From Saururus chinensis (Eukaryota > Streptophyta > Magnoliopsida > Piperales > Saururaceae), in the NCBI GenBank assembly GCA_035235625.1, contig CP141148.1, positions 25,669,057-25,733,056 on the forward strand: a stretch of 64,000 nucleotides of DNA, in the 5' to 3' direction. A program made the position numbers and the translations under genes. Below the pieces are notes generated by a model. That model saw only the letters and a program-made list of their open reading frames with translations. It searched no databases and was not told where the DNA came from. The stretch's first letter is position 1; each line of letters starts with the position of its first letter. Shown piece after piece: positions 32,301 through 44,319 of this stretch.

Positions 32301-34184
32301 CTTTGGGGGATTGTGAGTTAGTAAGAGATAACGATATAATTATACATGCATAATGTACATAATTATGAATTGTAACGAAAGAATAATGAGTAAAGAATTA
32401 GTAAGGTTTTGATGATGGAACTTAGATCTAAAGGGATTCATTTGAGGAGTTCGAGTAAGACGATTTTATTTTAAGGCGGATGGTGTAAGATGTAAGGTCG
32501 TTTTGATGGTAAGAGTATGAGTATGGAATTCAAGTTTGACAAGTAAAACTATGCAGAGATCGGTAAGGTTTTAAGTGTAAGGGTGGGGGATGAGTTAAGT
32601 AAAGAATGCTACCTTTGTGGATTGGAACTTTTGAACGGGCATATTTCTAGCCTTGTTGGCTGAAGAATGTAAGACGGAAGTAGTTCCGAACATAATGGTA
32701 CATGCATAAGTTACCTAATATGAACTTGAATGGTAAGTCACCCTAATTTGATAACGATGTGAGTTTGAGACTGAGGGTTTTGATGGATTAAGTTCTTTTT
32801 TGTGCCAGTCGATGAGTAATCGACTGAGCGTCTTTCCTGGTATAACCATGGTGTCATCCTGTGGGATTTAGTCTTGGTGTTGTATTTCGGCCCGGACGTT
32901 TGATGCTCTATTGAGAGCGCTGTAAGTTTCTACCCTTCGTGGGCTCTATATGTTTTCTGCCTACATATGGCACTATATGTTCTGCCCAAGAGTGGCACTG
33001 TAAGATTCCTGCCTAATAGTGGCATCGTATGTTTTCTGCCTTTAGTTGGCATTGTATGGCCCTTGCTGGCACTGTATGACCCTAAAGAGTGGGCATTTGC
33101 GTGCTCAGGTAAGTAGTATCATGGATCTACTCTTACCTATTTGATCTTGTGCCCCATGAGCATAGGTGTGTCTTGCCTTCGGAAAAGTCCATGGCGTCTA
33201 GTTACTCCCTGAATGTTAAGGTGATGCCCCAATGACATTCCCCTCCTTTCCGACGCTGGAGCTTATTAATTGTAATGAGCTTCAATTATTGGTAGTATGT
33301 GTACGACAGTAAGAGTAAGTAGTATGTTTCAGATTCTAAGTAAGTTGTACTAGTATGATTCAGGGTAAGTGTAAGTGTGAACCTTCAAGGAAGACGTAAG
33401 AGTGCGTTTATGTGTAAGAGTAAGATTGTACGAGTAAGGTCGTACGAGTATGTATGTGCTGTAAGTGTAAGTGTACGATGGTATGAGTAAGACTTTGATT
33501 CAGAATGTAAGTGTAAATATAAGAGTATGCTATAAGAATAAGTGTAAGTTCAGCCAGTACTCTTGTATGTGTGTACGACACTTTATTTATGCTGCATGTA
33601 CTTGCTTCATGTATGATTGCATTAATGATGCATCTACGCACGAACTTGCGAAGTTCATTAATTTATTTCCCCTACTGGGTATTTTCTTACTGAGTATGAA
33701 AATACTCACCCTATTTTTTAGCCCCTTTGTTTGGAGGCTTTTGCAGGTTGATCGACAACTTTTTCGATGAGACTATTCCCGGTGGTAGACTCTTCTTCCT
33801 CGACTGGGACTACAGCCAAACCATTGTGAGGCTTCATGGTTTTTAGTGCCACGATTTCGTGTATTGATTAAGATGAGAGAGATGATTATTTATTGGACTT
33901 GTGTACGTATGTACAATTTATTTTTAGACTGTGAAAGAACTTGTACTTAGAGATGTCTGGGAGGTTTTTGTTTTTTAAACCCATGCCCATGGTAGGTTTT
34001 ACTGTTTTGTTTTTGTTTTAGGTCACGCCTGAGAACATATGCTTGTTGTAAGATGAATTAATTTGCGAAAATTGCTTTTATATGATTTTGAATTTTGTTG
34101 GTCCTTTTTATTTACGTTGGTATTTTGAAATGAAATATTAGCAAAATATTTAATTAAATGTAAGGCAAAACCTCGGGTGTGACA
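29355..34184 (+). mobile_element. 4.8 kb solo LTR (gypsy-like) with TCGCA target duplication
   Basis: It starts TGTAATATCCCCG and ends GGGTGTGACA, with TGT/ACA inverted ends. A perfect 5-bp target duplication TCGCA flanks it (29350-29354 and 34185-34189). Only one LTR is present, with no primer-binding site or pol, so it is best read as a solo LTR from recombination or the LTR of a large non-coding element. Inside are a GC-rich part (29740-30960) and a part rich in GTAAGAGTAAG-type text (33300-33560). Open frames in it show no known domain. Confidence 0.7.
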
Positions 34185-34320
34185 TCGCAGGGGGGCGATA
34201 GGCGAGGGGTGGTCACCAGGGGCGATCTCTCGGGGGTGGTCAGCGGCCGAGGAGGGTGGGGGGATATATAGGAATTTGCCCACGGGAATTTTTTTGCGAC
34301 GCTTCCAGTGGAAGCGTTTG

Positions 34321-34830
34321 AAAAGGGGGGAAAGAGAGACATGGAAAGAGAGAGAGGGAGGAGAGAGAAAAGAGGAAAGAGAGAGAGGAAGGGAGGAGAG
34401 AGAAAAGAGAAGAAAGAGAGGGAGGAAGGAAGGAAGGGAGGAGAGAGAAAAGAGAAGAAAGAGAGGGAGGGAGGGAGGAAGGAGAGAGAAAAGAGAAGAT
34501 ACAGAGGGAGGGAGGAGAGAGAAGAGAGAGAAAGAGAGGGAGGAGAGGAGAGAGAAAAGAGAAAAGAGAAGAGAGAGATCCAGTCTCTCTCTCTCCACTC
34601 TCTCCTCCCCTCACTATCTCTCTCTATCCCCTCCTCTCTCCTAACTCTCTCTCCCCTCCTCTCTGTCTCTACTAACTCTCTCCCCTCCTCTGTCTCTCCT
34701 CTCTCTCCTCCCCTCTTTCTCCTCTCTCTCTCTCTCCCCCTCCCACCTCCTCTCTCTCCCCCTCCCACCTCCTCTCTCTCTTTTCCTCTCTCTCTCTCCC
34801 CACTCTCTCCTCTCTCCCTCTCTATTTGTT
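34321..34830. repeat. GA tract switching to TC tract
   Basis: Purine-only sequence runs to about 34579, then pyrimidine-only to about 34828. The switch point is AGAGATCCAGTCTCTC. Open frames of more than 200 codons on both strands here are low-complexity Arg/Glu or Ser/Leu/Pro strings and are not genes. Confidence 0.9.
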
Positions 34831-34849
34831 TTAATTTTAATTTTTTTAA

Positions 34850-35940
34850 AATAAAAAATGCTATTAGCAACACATACACGTATGCGTCGTTAATACCTAG
34901 TGTTATTAGCGACGAATACCCATATGAGTCTCTCTACCCTCCCTCTCTCCTTTCTCTCTCTCCCCTCTCTTACGTCTCTCCTCTCTCTACCCTCTCTCCT
35001 CCCTCCTCTCTGCCCTCACCCCTCTCTGTCCTCTCTCTCTCTCTCCTCCCTCTCTCACTCCAACCCTCTCTCCTCTCTCTCTCATCTCTCTATTTGTTTT
35101 AATTTTAATTTTTTTGAATATAAAAAAATGTTATTAGCTACGCATACATGTATGCATCTCTAATAGTATAGTATATTAGCGATGTATATATCTATATGTT
35201 GCTAATACACTTTGCTATTAGTGACGCATACACGTATGCATCGCTAATACCTAGTGTTATTAGCGATGCATACGCATATGCATCTCTCTACCATCCCTCC
35301 CTCTCTCTCTCACCTCTCTCCTCTCTCTACCCTCTCTCCTCCCTCCTCTCTCTACCCTAGCCTCTCTCCTCCCTCCTCTCTTTCCTCTCTCTCTCCTCCC
35401 TCTCTCACTCCAACGCTCTCTCCTCTCTCTATATGTTTTAATTTTAATTTTTTTAATATGAAAAAATGTTATTAGCTACGCATACATGTATGCGTCTCTA
35501 ATAGTATAGTGTATTAGTGACGCATACACGTATGCATCGCTAATACCTAGTGTTATTAGAAACGCATACGCATATGCGTCTCTCTACCATCCCTCCCTCT
35601 CTCTCTCTCTCTCCCCTCTCTCACCTCTCTCCTCTCTCTACCCTCTCTCCTCCCTCCTCTCTCTACCCTAGCCTCTCTCCTCCCTCCTCTCTCTACCCTA
35701 GCCTCTCTCATCCCTCCTCTCTATCTTCTCTCTCTCCTCCCTCTCTCACTCCAACGCTCTCTCCACTCTCTCTCCTCTCTCTATATGTTTTAATTTTAAT
35801 TTTTTAATATGAAAAAAATGTTATTAGGTACGCATACATGTATGCGTCTCTAATAGTATAGTGTATTAGTGACGCATACACGTATGCATCGCTAATACCT
35901 AGTGTTATTAGCGACGCATACGCATATGCGTCGATAATAC
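34850..35940. repeat. Tandem repeats of about 345 bp, hairpin plus TC block
   Basis: Three to four units each hold a TC-rich block, GTTTTAATTTTAATTTTTT, and palindromes around ACGCATACATGTATGCGT and ACGCATACGCATATGCGT. The GTTTTAATTTTAA marker recurs near 35096, 35435 and 35786. Confidence 0.85.
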
Positions 35941-36439
35941 TTTTTATAACAAATTTAAAAAAATCTCTCCCTTCTCTCTCTACCCTCCCTCCCTTTCTTT
36001 CTCTCCTTTCTCTCTCCTCTCCCTCTCTCTCTCTCTCCTCCCTCTCTCTCTCCTCTCTGTCCCTCACTGTCTCTCCTCCCTCTCTATCCTCCCTCTTTCT
36101 CCTCCCCCTCTCTCTCTCCTCCCTCCCTCTCCTCACCCTCTCTCTACCCTCTCCTCTCTCTCCCTTCCCTCTCTCTCCTCACCCTCTCTCTCCTCCATCT
36201 TACTCTTCCCTTTCTCTCTCTCGTCACTCTCTCACCTCCCCCACTCTCTACACTCTCTTTCCTCTCCCACTCTTCGATCCCTCTCTTCTCTCTATCTTTT
36301 ATTATAAATTATATTTTAAAATTAATAAGAAAATTTAAGAAATAAAATATATTATATATAAATAGTGAAAGTTTAATCTATTATTAACACTACTTTTTAT
36401 TGAAAAATTAATATTTATTTATTATATATATATAAAGAG

Positions 36440-36932
36440 TAAATTTACAAGTGTCGCTATTACATATGCTATTTGCAACGGTGATTTAAAAGTGTCGCTA
36501 ATAATTCAAAATTTTTAATTTTTTTATTTTAAATTTATAACTATTAGTGACGCTTTATTTAAATAGATGGACTATTAGCAATGTTAGTAGACAAGCGTCA
36601 CTAATATCAAGACTATTAGCGACGCTTGTGATAAGCGTCGCTAATAGCAGGACTATTAGCGACGCTTGCGATAAGTGTCGCTAATAGTTATGATTGTTTT
36701 TCTTTTTTTAGATAAAATATATCTTTTAACGACGTTTAGAATAAAGCGTCGCTAATATGATTAGTATTAGACACGATTTAAACTAAGTGTCGCTAATATA
36801 TGACTATTAGCAATGCATAATAAAATGTGTCGCTAATAGTTCAATTTTTTGCGACATTTTTGTATGCGTTGCAAGTAGTTGGTTGTAGCGACGCTTGGTT
36901 TTGCATCGCTAATACTACATTTTATTGTAGTG
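36440..36932. repeat. Right subterminal repeats of CACTA element 2
   Basis: Many copies of TATTAGCGACGCTT and AAGCGTCGCTAATA occur in both orientations, ending in GTAGTG. Subterminal repeats of this sort serve as transposase binding sites in CACTA elements; here that role is inferred. Confidence 0.8.
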
Positions 36933-38049
36933 ATAGACATGCAATAGAAGGGTTGACCATAATGGGTCCTTGATGATATATATGATATTTATGGACAGAA
37001 CGAAGAACTTGAGTTATTTAGAAATGAAGTTGTTCAGAGGTAGGTATGGTGCATACCATCCGGGCCATTATGTAGCATTTGAATGTGTGACTACTTTACA
37101 TGTACTATATATGTTGCAGGTGGGATATTCAAGTACTCGATGAGCTTCCTAATTATATGAGGCTCTACAATTTAGTTCTCTTAACTTTGTTCAAGAAATG
37201 GAATACACAACCCTTAAACAACAAGGCTGCAATATCATATCATTTCTAAAGAAATTGGTAAATTTGTCTGACTTTTTTCCCTTTCTATCTTTTCACCGTG
37301 ATATTAATTCTTAACTCGTCTTGTTCTCAACTGCACATAGTGGGGAGATATATGCAAGGCATATTTGGTGGAATCAAAATGGCTTTACGAAGGATACAAG
37401 CCTACTTTTGATGAATACATAAACAATGCTTGGGTGTCCATCGCTATGCCAGCTATATCGTCGAGTACTTTCTTTCTTATGAACCAAGAGATGACCGAGG
37501 AAAGATTTGCTCTTTTACACAACTACTCAGATCTTATACAGAATCAAGCACTTGCTATCCGCCTTCTTAATGACCTAGTAACCGCAATTGTATACTCTTG
37601 TAACTATAACGAACACTTTGTTCATTAATTCTTTATAAAACATTTGTGATAATTGTTTTTATAACACAGGACGAGCAAGAAAAAGGAGACGTGATAAATG
37701 CTACCCAATGCTACATGTCTGAGAAAGTAGTCTCACTACAAGCTGCTTGTGAGCATGTAAAACATATGATCAATGAATCATGGAAGAGGATGAACAACCA
37801 TTTGATTTTAGGTGCTTCCTTTCCAAGGGATTTTGTTACAAGTATAATGTACAGTGTACGAATAGCACAATGCTTTTACATGTATGGAGATGGATTCACA
37901 TATGAGGACAAGGACACGTCATGTATACATGTCACTAGTGGTTGAAGCAATTGAGCTGGTGGATGAATATTCATGAAAGACATTTTGAGCTACTGATTGT
38001 ACTTAATAGATAATGAAAGTTTTATCTATAGTGAATAAAGTTTAGAATG

Positions 38050-38665
38050 TGGCTATTCAAACCCCACTTTTTTCCTTATGTCCCCCATTTCTTTTTTACC
38101 CCACCAACTTTCAATAAAATTTCTCATATCCCCCATTTTCACCCCACTTCTCTTCTTTCCTACTTTCTTCTCCTTCTTCGGCACCAGCGCTGACACCGAC
38201 GACCTCCACAATGAGCGGCCACACTAATTGCCTGCGGCCAGATCCGCTGGCTAGCTGCTTGTGCGGTCGGAGACTACGGCCATATCTGGCCGTGGCCGTT
38301 GGAGCCACCAGCGACCACGACCAGATCTAGTTGTGGCCATTGGAGCCGCCAGAGCTGTCTAGCCAGCTGGCCGGTGGCTCTAGTGGCTAGTTGCTCGAGC
38401 GTCCGGCAGCCAGGATTTGGCCGCTAGCCGACTACTGGTGCGGCCACGGCCAAATCTGGTCATAGCCTCAAGTCGCGGGCTGCCTGAGGTATGTCGCCGG
38501 AGTCGAAGTCGCCGGAAGAAATGGGGGAAGAGGGAAGAAAAAAGATGGGAGTTTTATGTAGTTGGGGAAGGAAGAGCAAAAATGAGGGGGAAACATGGGG
38601 GAATAAAGAAGAAAAAAACCCCCACTTTTTACACTTTTTGGGGGACACTAGGAAAAAAAGGGGGT
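38050..38665. mobile_element. TIR insertion of about 0.6 kb with GC-rich centre
   Basis: It is absent from the matching site after copy B (near 51930). The left end ACCCCACTTTTTTCCTTATG (from 38061) matches the reverse complement of the right end (ACCCCCTTTTTTTCCTAGTG, to 38665) in most of 27 positions. The centre (38180-38500) is GC-rich with repeated GGCCA and GCCGG words. It could be a Mutator-like or other small DNA transposon; I could not find a target duplication. Confidence 0.55.
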
Positions 38666-39334
38666 CTCCTCTGTATATCATTAGTGATTGCCTAAAATTT
38701 ACACTCAGGTTGTCATTATTGGTATTTTAGAACCAATAAGTCTTAAAGATTAGACAAACAAAAACTATTTTCCTGACTGGCTTCATGACCAGATCCTGTG
38801 ATCGTGCTACATGAGGTTGCTAACTTGGTACATAGAGGCGAACACAACTGTTATGTACAATGCTAGACGATTGTTGCCAGTAACATAGTACATACATGCT
38901 ATGTTCACCTCTCTGTGGGAAGCATTTTTATGCTCCCGTTTCAAAATGAGTCGAGTGTAAGGAATGTTTGGGAAGCGTCCATCTTCGAGATCAACGGCGT
39001 ACATGCTAGTGCATGTTAGCATAAAATTACTTGCTCTAATGTGCGCTAGCGTGTGCGCTGTCGATTTCAAAGATGGACATTTCCCAGGCATTCCTTACGC
39101 TCGACTCATTGCTAGAGCGGAGCATAAAAATTGCTTCCCTCTGTGTGCCATTTTAGGTGCCCCAAATACCATGTTTTTGGGCTTGGTCATGGAGTCTAGT
39201 CAGGCTAGAAGTGTCCTCAACTAAATATGCAAAATTAAATATTTTACTCCCTCAACAGGAAGTATATAGATTTGGAAAAAAAGTTGTTTTGTCATAACTC
39301 CTTTGTTAGGTCCAATCACGTGACTTTAATTGGA

Positions 39335-39529
39335 TATTGGCACATGAGCCTAGTCAATGACATATATCAATTAACATTTTATGCAAGTTTTCTCATAAAA
39401 TTATCTCCTATATTATTGTCAACCGTCTGCGACCTCATTCAAAATAATATCTCTTGCGATCAATCTACTTTCATCAAAGGTAGATCAATCCACGACAACA
39501 TCATGCTCCATGGAATAGTGAATAAATGA
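39335..39529 (+). pseudogene. LINE reverse transcriptase fragment
   Basis: The plus strand reads MSLVNDIYQL, then NNISCDQSTFIKGRSIHDNI, matching the first RT blocks of plant LINE ORF2 (SLxNxIYK ... NQxAFIxGRxIxDNI). It ends at a stop at 39527. A second copy, more broken, is at about 52565-52770. Confidence 0.65.
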
Positions 39530-40069
39530 GTAAAAAACTAAATTCAAAGTAAAAACTATAGCATTAGAACCAATTTTTTCTAATAATGTATAAGCTTTAA
39601 CCTTGTAAATAAATTTGGACAATTCAATGTACTGCAGATGGACGCTTCAATGCTCCATGGAAAAAGAGGGACGCTTCAATGCTCCATGGAAAAAATTATA
39701 TTTTAATAGAAAAAGGACAAAAGAGAATTAGTAAGTTGTGGAGTATAAAAGAGAAAAAATATTTTTTCTTAGAAGTCAAACAAGATGGGAGTGTCGGAAA
39801 GAGGGTTCTTAATGGAGGTTGCAAAAGTTTTTTTTGGCACAGGACGGAATAGGGTTAAAGTAGGAAGTTAGGTTTTTTTTCACGCACGCCCTACAAAAAA
39901 GATGCAAACTTTGTTTTCTCAAACGCCATATTATATCACGCGAGACTACGTGACAAGCGAGACTACGTGACAAACGTACGTGGTTGGCTCTTATGACTTC
40001 ACCCTCGTGAAAGCTTCACTAAGAGTTAGAATTCATAAAGAATTTCTCTATCGATATGTGTTGCTAAGA

Positions 40070-41560
40070 TAAATAATATGATTGATACTTGCATGGCTTG
40101 TCAATCCTAATAAACTTGAATACGGAAGTCATGATCTTTGTCATACATGTTGATTTTTTGACATGGCCATTGGTCGACAAGTCCCATCATGACCCACATA
40201 TCCATGCAATCTCGTCATAGCAAGTGATGAGGAAAACATTTTTTCCATTTTATTCATACTATTAACAACAGTTGTCGACAACATGTAGCAAGTGTTATGG
40301 TAATAGAATGGCCTACCACTGAAGGCATAATGGTGGGACGTATCAATATGAAAAGTAAAATCTCATGCACAAAACATGCTAGAATAATGTACTACACCAC
40401 ACATAACATCATCACTTATTACACCATTTTTGTTATACATTTTAGATTCATAACCGAGGACTTGGCACAACTAATGTGATACTTGAAACCTAATTAAATA
40501 TCTTAAGCAGTACGAATATCCAACTTGTTAAGAAGATGTTGGAACAATTGGCAGCCCAAAGGTCTTTTTAACACAACTAGTTAGTTTCTTTTGTTTTTTG
40601 TTTTTTTATCAAACAACTAGCTAGTTTCAATCAAAGCATATTGAAACAAACCCTATTGAGTATTACACCCTTGATTGGAAGTACCTGTTGTATAAAAAAG
40701 AAGGAAGATTTGACAAACCTATTGCCAGAAGCTGAAGAAAGCTTAATCAAACCAATTGTCAAATAATTGCTTGAGACCGTAAAAAGATTCCTATAAGCGA
40801 CAAAGATGAGTCTCCCCCATTTGCCAAGTATTAGGCACATGGTCATCTAGACTTCTTCATCTAGCTCACCATGGAGAGAGCTAATAATGCACTCGAAGAT
40901 GAAAATAATAGTAGGAAAAATAAATTTGAGTAGAATTTGTTGTTGGAGAAGAGAGACATCCAGCAATAGTGAGAATTACTCTTGGAAAGAGCTTAATGAT
41001 CCATAGATTGATGAGGCAATTACTAAATTAGATAAAGGTAAATGATTGATAGAGGAGAGTTGCAATGTTCAAAAACTCAAGGACTCGATTCCTAAGGCAT
41101 GAGTCGAGTCGAATAGTAGTCTTGATGGAGTTACAATGGAGTCATGAAAGATCTAAGTCTTCATTTATGGTTATTTTCTTAATTTATTATAAACTGTAAA
41201 ATTACTATTTCTAACCAATGTATAACTTTACAGTTTTAGAATATATAGTAAAGTTTTTTTGCTATCACCCTCTCTAACTTTAGCGACAATGCCCAAGGAA
41301 CGCAGACAATAATCATGTGAAGCTACTACAGTGGTTCAGCTAAGCTCTGGGGAGCTTCATAAAAGCTTGGGGGAGCTGTAGCAAACCTTCCACAAACTCT
41401 GGCAATGGCACTAATGGACCTTTGGCAGTCTTTGATAGAGTTCTAGTGGTGGTCATGAAGTGGCTTTTGGGTGACCATCGGCGGCAAATCACTGGACCTC
41501 TTAGAGTGGTCCCATGGTGATTTCAAGATGAATCACACAAACAACGTACAAACAATTTTT
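40070..41560. repeat. TPS flank module, copy 3
   Basis: It has the same order of landmarks as copy 2: GGAAGTCATGATCTT (40125), TAGAATGGCCTACCA (40304), TTGGCAGCCCAAAGG (40549), GATGAGTCTCCCCC (40806), TTTAGCGACAATGCCC (41279). Open frames across it are short and shared only because of the duplication; I see no gene. Confidence 0.75.
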
Positions 41561-44319
41561 AATCTTTCTCCCGTGGTTACACGAAGAAGCTTCTGTTGGG
41601 AAGTCATCTTTCTTAGCGAAATGAGCATTTTAATCTTTATCTTAGTCGTTGTTCTTATGGAACAAGCCGAATATGGGGTTGTGCATAGGGAAGCAATCTC
41701 AATCAAGCACGAAGTTCAAGCTAGGGTGAATTGTGTATCATTTACTCCCATTTGCAACCCGAAGTTCGAGCTAGTGTGAGCCGATACTAGCGGTGATTTA
41801 GCTCTATTAAATGTCCGGTTCCATTCTACTAATAGTGATTTGTCACCATTGTCGGACTCTTTTATCTCTACATACAATGATAACACCTCTTTATTTTTCT
41901 TCTTATGAATGAAAAACACTAATTGCAGGTCCTCATTGTTTTCTAATTCATATATAATACATGATTGCGAAGATAAAATTAAATTATTTCAAAGTCACAT
42001 TACCTTTGATGGCAAGTCATTCGTTGACTTTAATCAACAGCTCACCAAACCTCACAGACGTATGGTTCATCAAGTGTGCCTTTTCACCTATATACACACC
42101 ATCATTCTCTACCTCTCCATTGTAATGTATGGAAATGCTAATATTCTCTATTAAGGGGGTTAGAGGGTGATCGAATCTGCTGAAATGAAGCCTTTTCACC
42201 TTGAACAACTTCTGTCATGAAAAAAACTCAAGTTTTAACTGTTTTCAGTGACTCGCCAGTGAGTCACTGCTGGTCACCTTCCACCGGCGAATTTTGACTT
42301 GCTGCCAATCAATCCTCCCCACCAAAATGACGCTACACTATTCTGGTGTTCGTTTATGAGGATATGTATGGGGATTGGGTTTATTTAAAACCTAAGGGTA
42401 GTTTCGGCCTAAAATAGATAATGTGGCATTTTTGTTTAAAACTAGGGAATATGGAATATTGGCTTCTAAGGCCATATAATATGGGGGAAAATCCTTTTTT
42501 ATGACGCTTTAGATGAATTAATTTTAAGAAAATCGTGGATCCTCTAGAATTTTGAAAATAATTGAGTTACAAGTCTCTCAGAACACCTTCAGAGAATTCC
42601 CTTGTACAGCTACCCTTCCCTACCCACTCTCTCTTGCACACAAAGAAAGAAAGAAATTTTTTTTATCCTAGCCAAAAAAACGACCCAGAACTAATGAGTT
42701 TGTGCCAAAGTATAAAGATAAGTACAAATAATTACAAGGTTTTTATCAATTGACTATCTGTGACGACCCATATGTGAGTATGAGTCCAAGAGGACTCTAG
42801 TACAAGTTGGACTAGTGGCTTGGATAAGATCAAGTCATGTATAACATATCCTTCTGTTCTAATGACCATTTTTTAAATGAGAAATGTTTGTCACTAGGAT
42901 TTTTAAATATTTTCTCATAGTGGAAATAACGATTTTTTATAACATGGTAATATAAAATTGGGGGCGAGACAATAGATACTTTCTTTTTTAGAAGAAGAGA
43001 TCCAACTCATTCAGTGGAAACTTAATAAATTGATAATGAACCAAATGGGATTTGGCAATTAAGTATTAGGACACTAACAACAATGAGAGCTTCAATTAAC
43101 AAGTCGTTTTAAGTATTCTTCAATGCAATTGAAATGATTTTAGCATTTTTCTACTTACCGATGGACTAAAACTAGACAAAGGAATTGTAGAGACTCAAGA
43201 GGAGGATTCTTTGACTGCTTTAATATGTGATTTTAGTAACGAGGGTTTCTTGGAAATTGCAAATATAGGTGATGAATTTGAAGATCATAACTCAACATCT
43301 GCAATGTAATGTAAGAGGAAACATAGGAGTTTGTTTTCAATATTGAGGAAGAAAGTTCATAGTACAATACATTTCTTCTTTAATAACCATTTTTTTATAT
43401 GGTATGATATTTTATATGTATTAACAATTAAGAAAATTGTAAGTGCAGTTTCGGGGTTCTAATTGGTCTTCCCTTTCTTTTCATTTTTTCATGATGGAAA
43501 TGTTTTTTAAATTAATTGGATTGATTTACTATTTTATTGTTGATTGAAATAAAAAAGTACCAAATAAGAATATCGAGGTAATGTAGGATATTGACTGTGC
43601 ATGAATTACTTTTGCATCAATTAATAACTTTGTTGAAAAAATTAGTTAAATTAAGTCATTTGCATTATTTAACCTCTCTTTCCACCGTGTTATAACTGGA
43701 TAAAGCAGTTAAAATTCAACTGACAACTCAAACAGAAGTGGATCTATCATGGCCATCAAAACTATCCAACCAAACTCAACTTGGCTCCTTTTCGTTTGAT
43801 TTGTTATATTAAAAATCATCTTTGCTACTAGCATCAAGATTAGTCGTCACTTCTTACAAATGAGCAATCACTTATGGGTTTGCTTCTTTCAGAACAAAAT
43901 CAAATTCATTAGCAAGTTGAGGAGGTGAACTTTTTGAACTGTACTTTTGCCTGCATCACTATTATCAACTTCTTTGTAAAGATCAAAAGAGCAGTGTGGC
44001 CTTCACATTAATCACAAGTTCATATGTGTGTCATTCAATTGTTAGAAGCTCATCATTTTTTTTTTCATTTGTTATGGAAACTGAATGACATGTTGTAGCA
44101 TGTTGTGGGCAGTAGTAGATTTGTGGTCTTGGTACATACGCGTGCCATATCTCCATTCTAAGAGAAGTTCTAGAAGGACACTACATTGGACATAGGAGTA
44201 GTATCATTTTCATATAAATATTTGAGAAATGAATACATTCACAAATAATGACTTAAAAGTGTGATTTATCTCAAATGTATGATATAGAAGGAGTTTTTCT
44301 TCAAAAACCAACTGTAGGG
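41561..44319. other. Intergenic, no gene recognised
   Basis: A frame at 41471-41779 is open in this copy and in the duplicate (54775-55032), but it matches no family I know and both frames overlap the flank module. The part 41830-43366 is missing in the second segmental copy. The rest is AT-rich. Confidence 0.4.

Larger units (their letters stand above)
28260..36932. mobile_element. Second CACTA-like element, left end missing, with nested insertions
   Basis: The sequence starts inside the GC-rich minisatellite of the family and continues, after an LTR insertion, through the short hairpin (34285-34318), GA and TC tracts, hairpin/TC repeats (34850-36300) and right subterminal repeats to the right end ACATTTTATTGTAGTG at 36932. 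After it TPS exon 4 resumes. Its left terminus is missing; the neighbour at 25589-28259 takes that place. The outermost flanks, ATG (25586-25588) and ATA (36933-36935), could be a diverged 3-bp CACTA target duplication. Confidence 0.75.
25485..37945 (+). pseudogene. Terpene synthase copy C, exons 4-7 only, split by CACTA DNA
   Basis: Exon 4 is in two pieces, 25485-25588 and about 36936-37039. Exons 5-7 lie at 37120-37257, 37341-37589 and 37670-37945. Exon 4 starts [20 protein letters not shown] and is cut after the codon for Asp by 11.3 kb of CACTA-type DNA. In the right half 14 bases are missing just before DDIYD, shifting the frame. Exon 5 lacks one A (CTCTTAAC at about 37181). In exon 7 two bases are missing after TATGAG near 37907, giving a stop at 37943-37945. 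Exon 6 is open and nearly identical to that of copy B. The third metal motif here reads NDLVTAI-DE, keeping the Glu that copies A and B have changed. Confidence 0.9.

Noticed and set aside
34154..35102. Frames of more than 240 codons on both strands
   Set aside because: They overlap each other over GA and TC tracts and are made of a few residue types. They are composition effects.
41471..41779. Hypothetical protein conserved with 54775-55032
   Set aside because: The similarity is explained by segmental duplication, it resembles no family and nothing shows it is coding.
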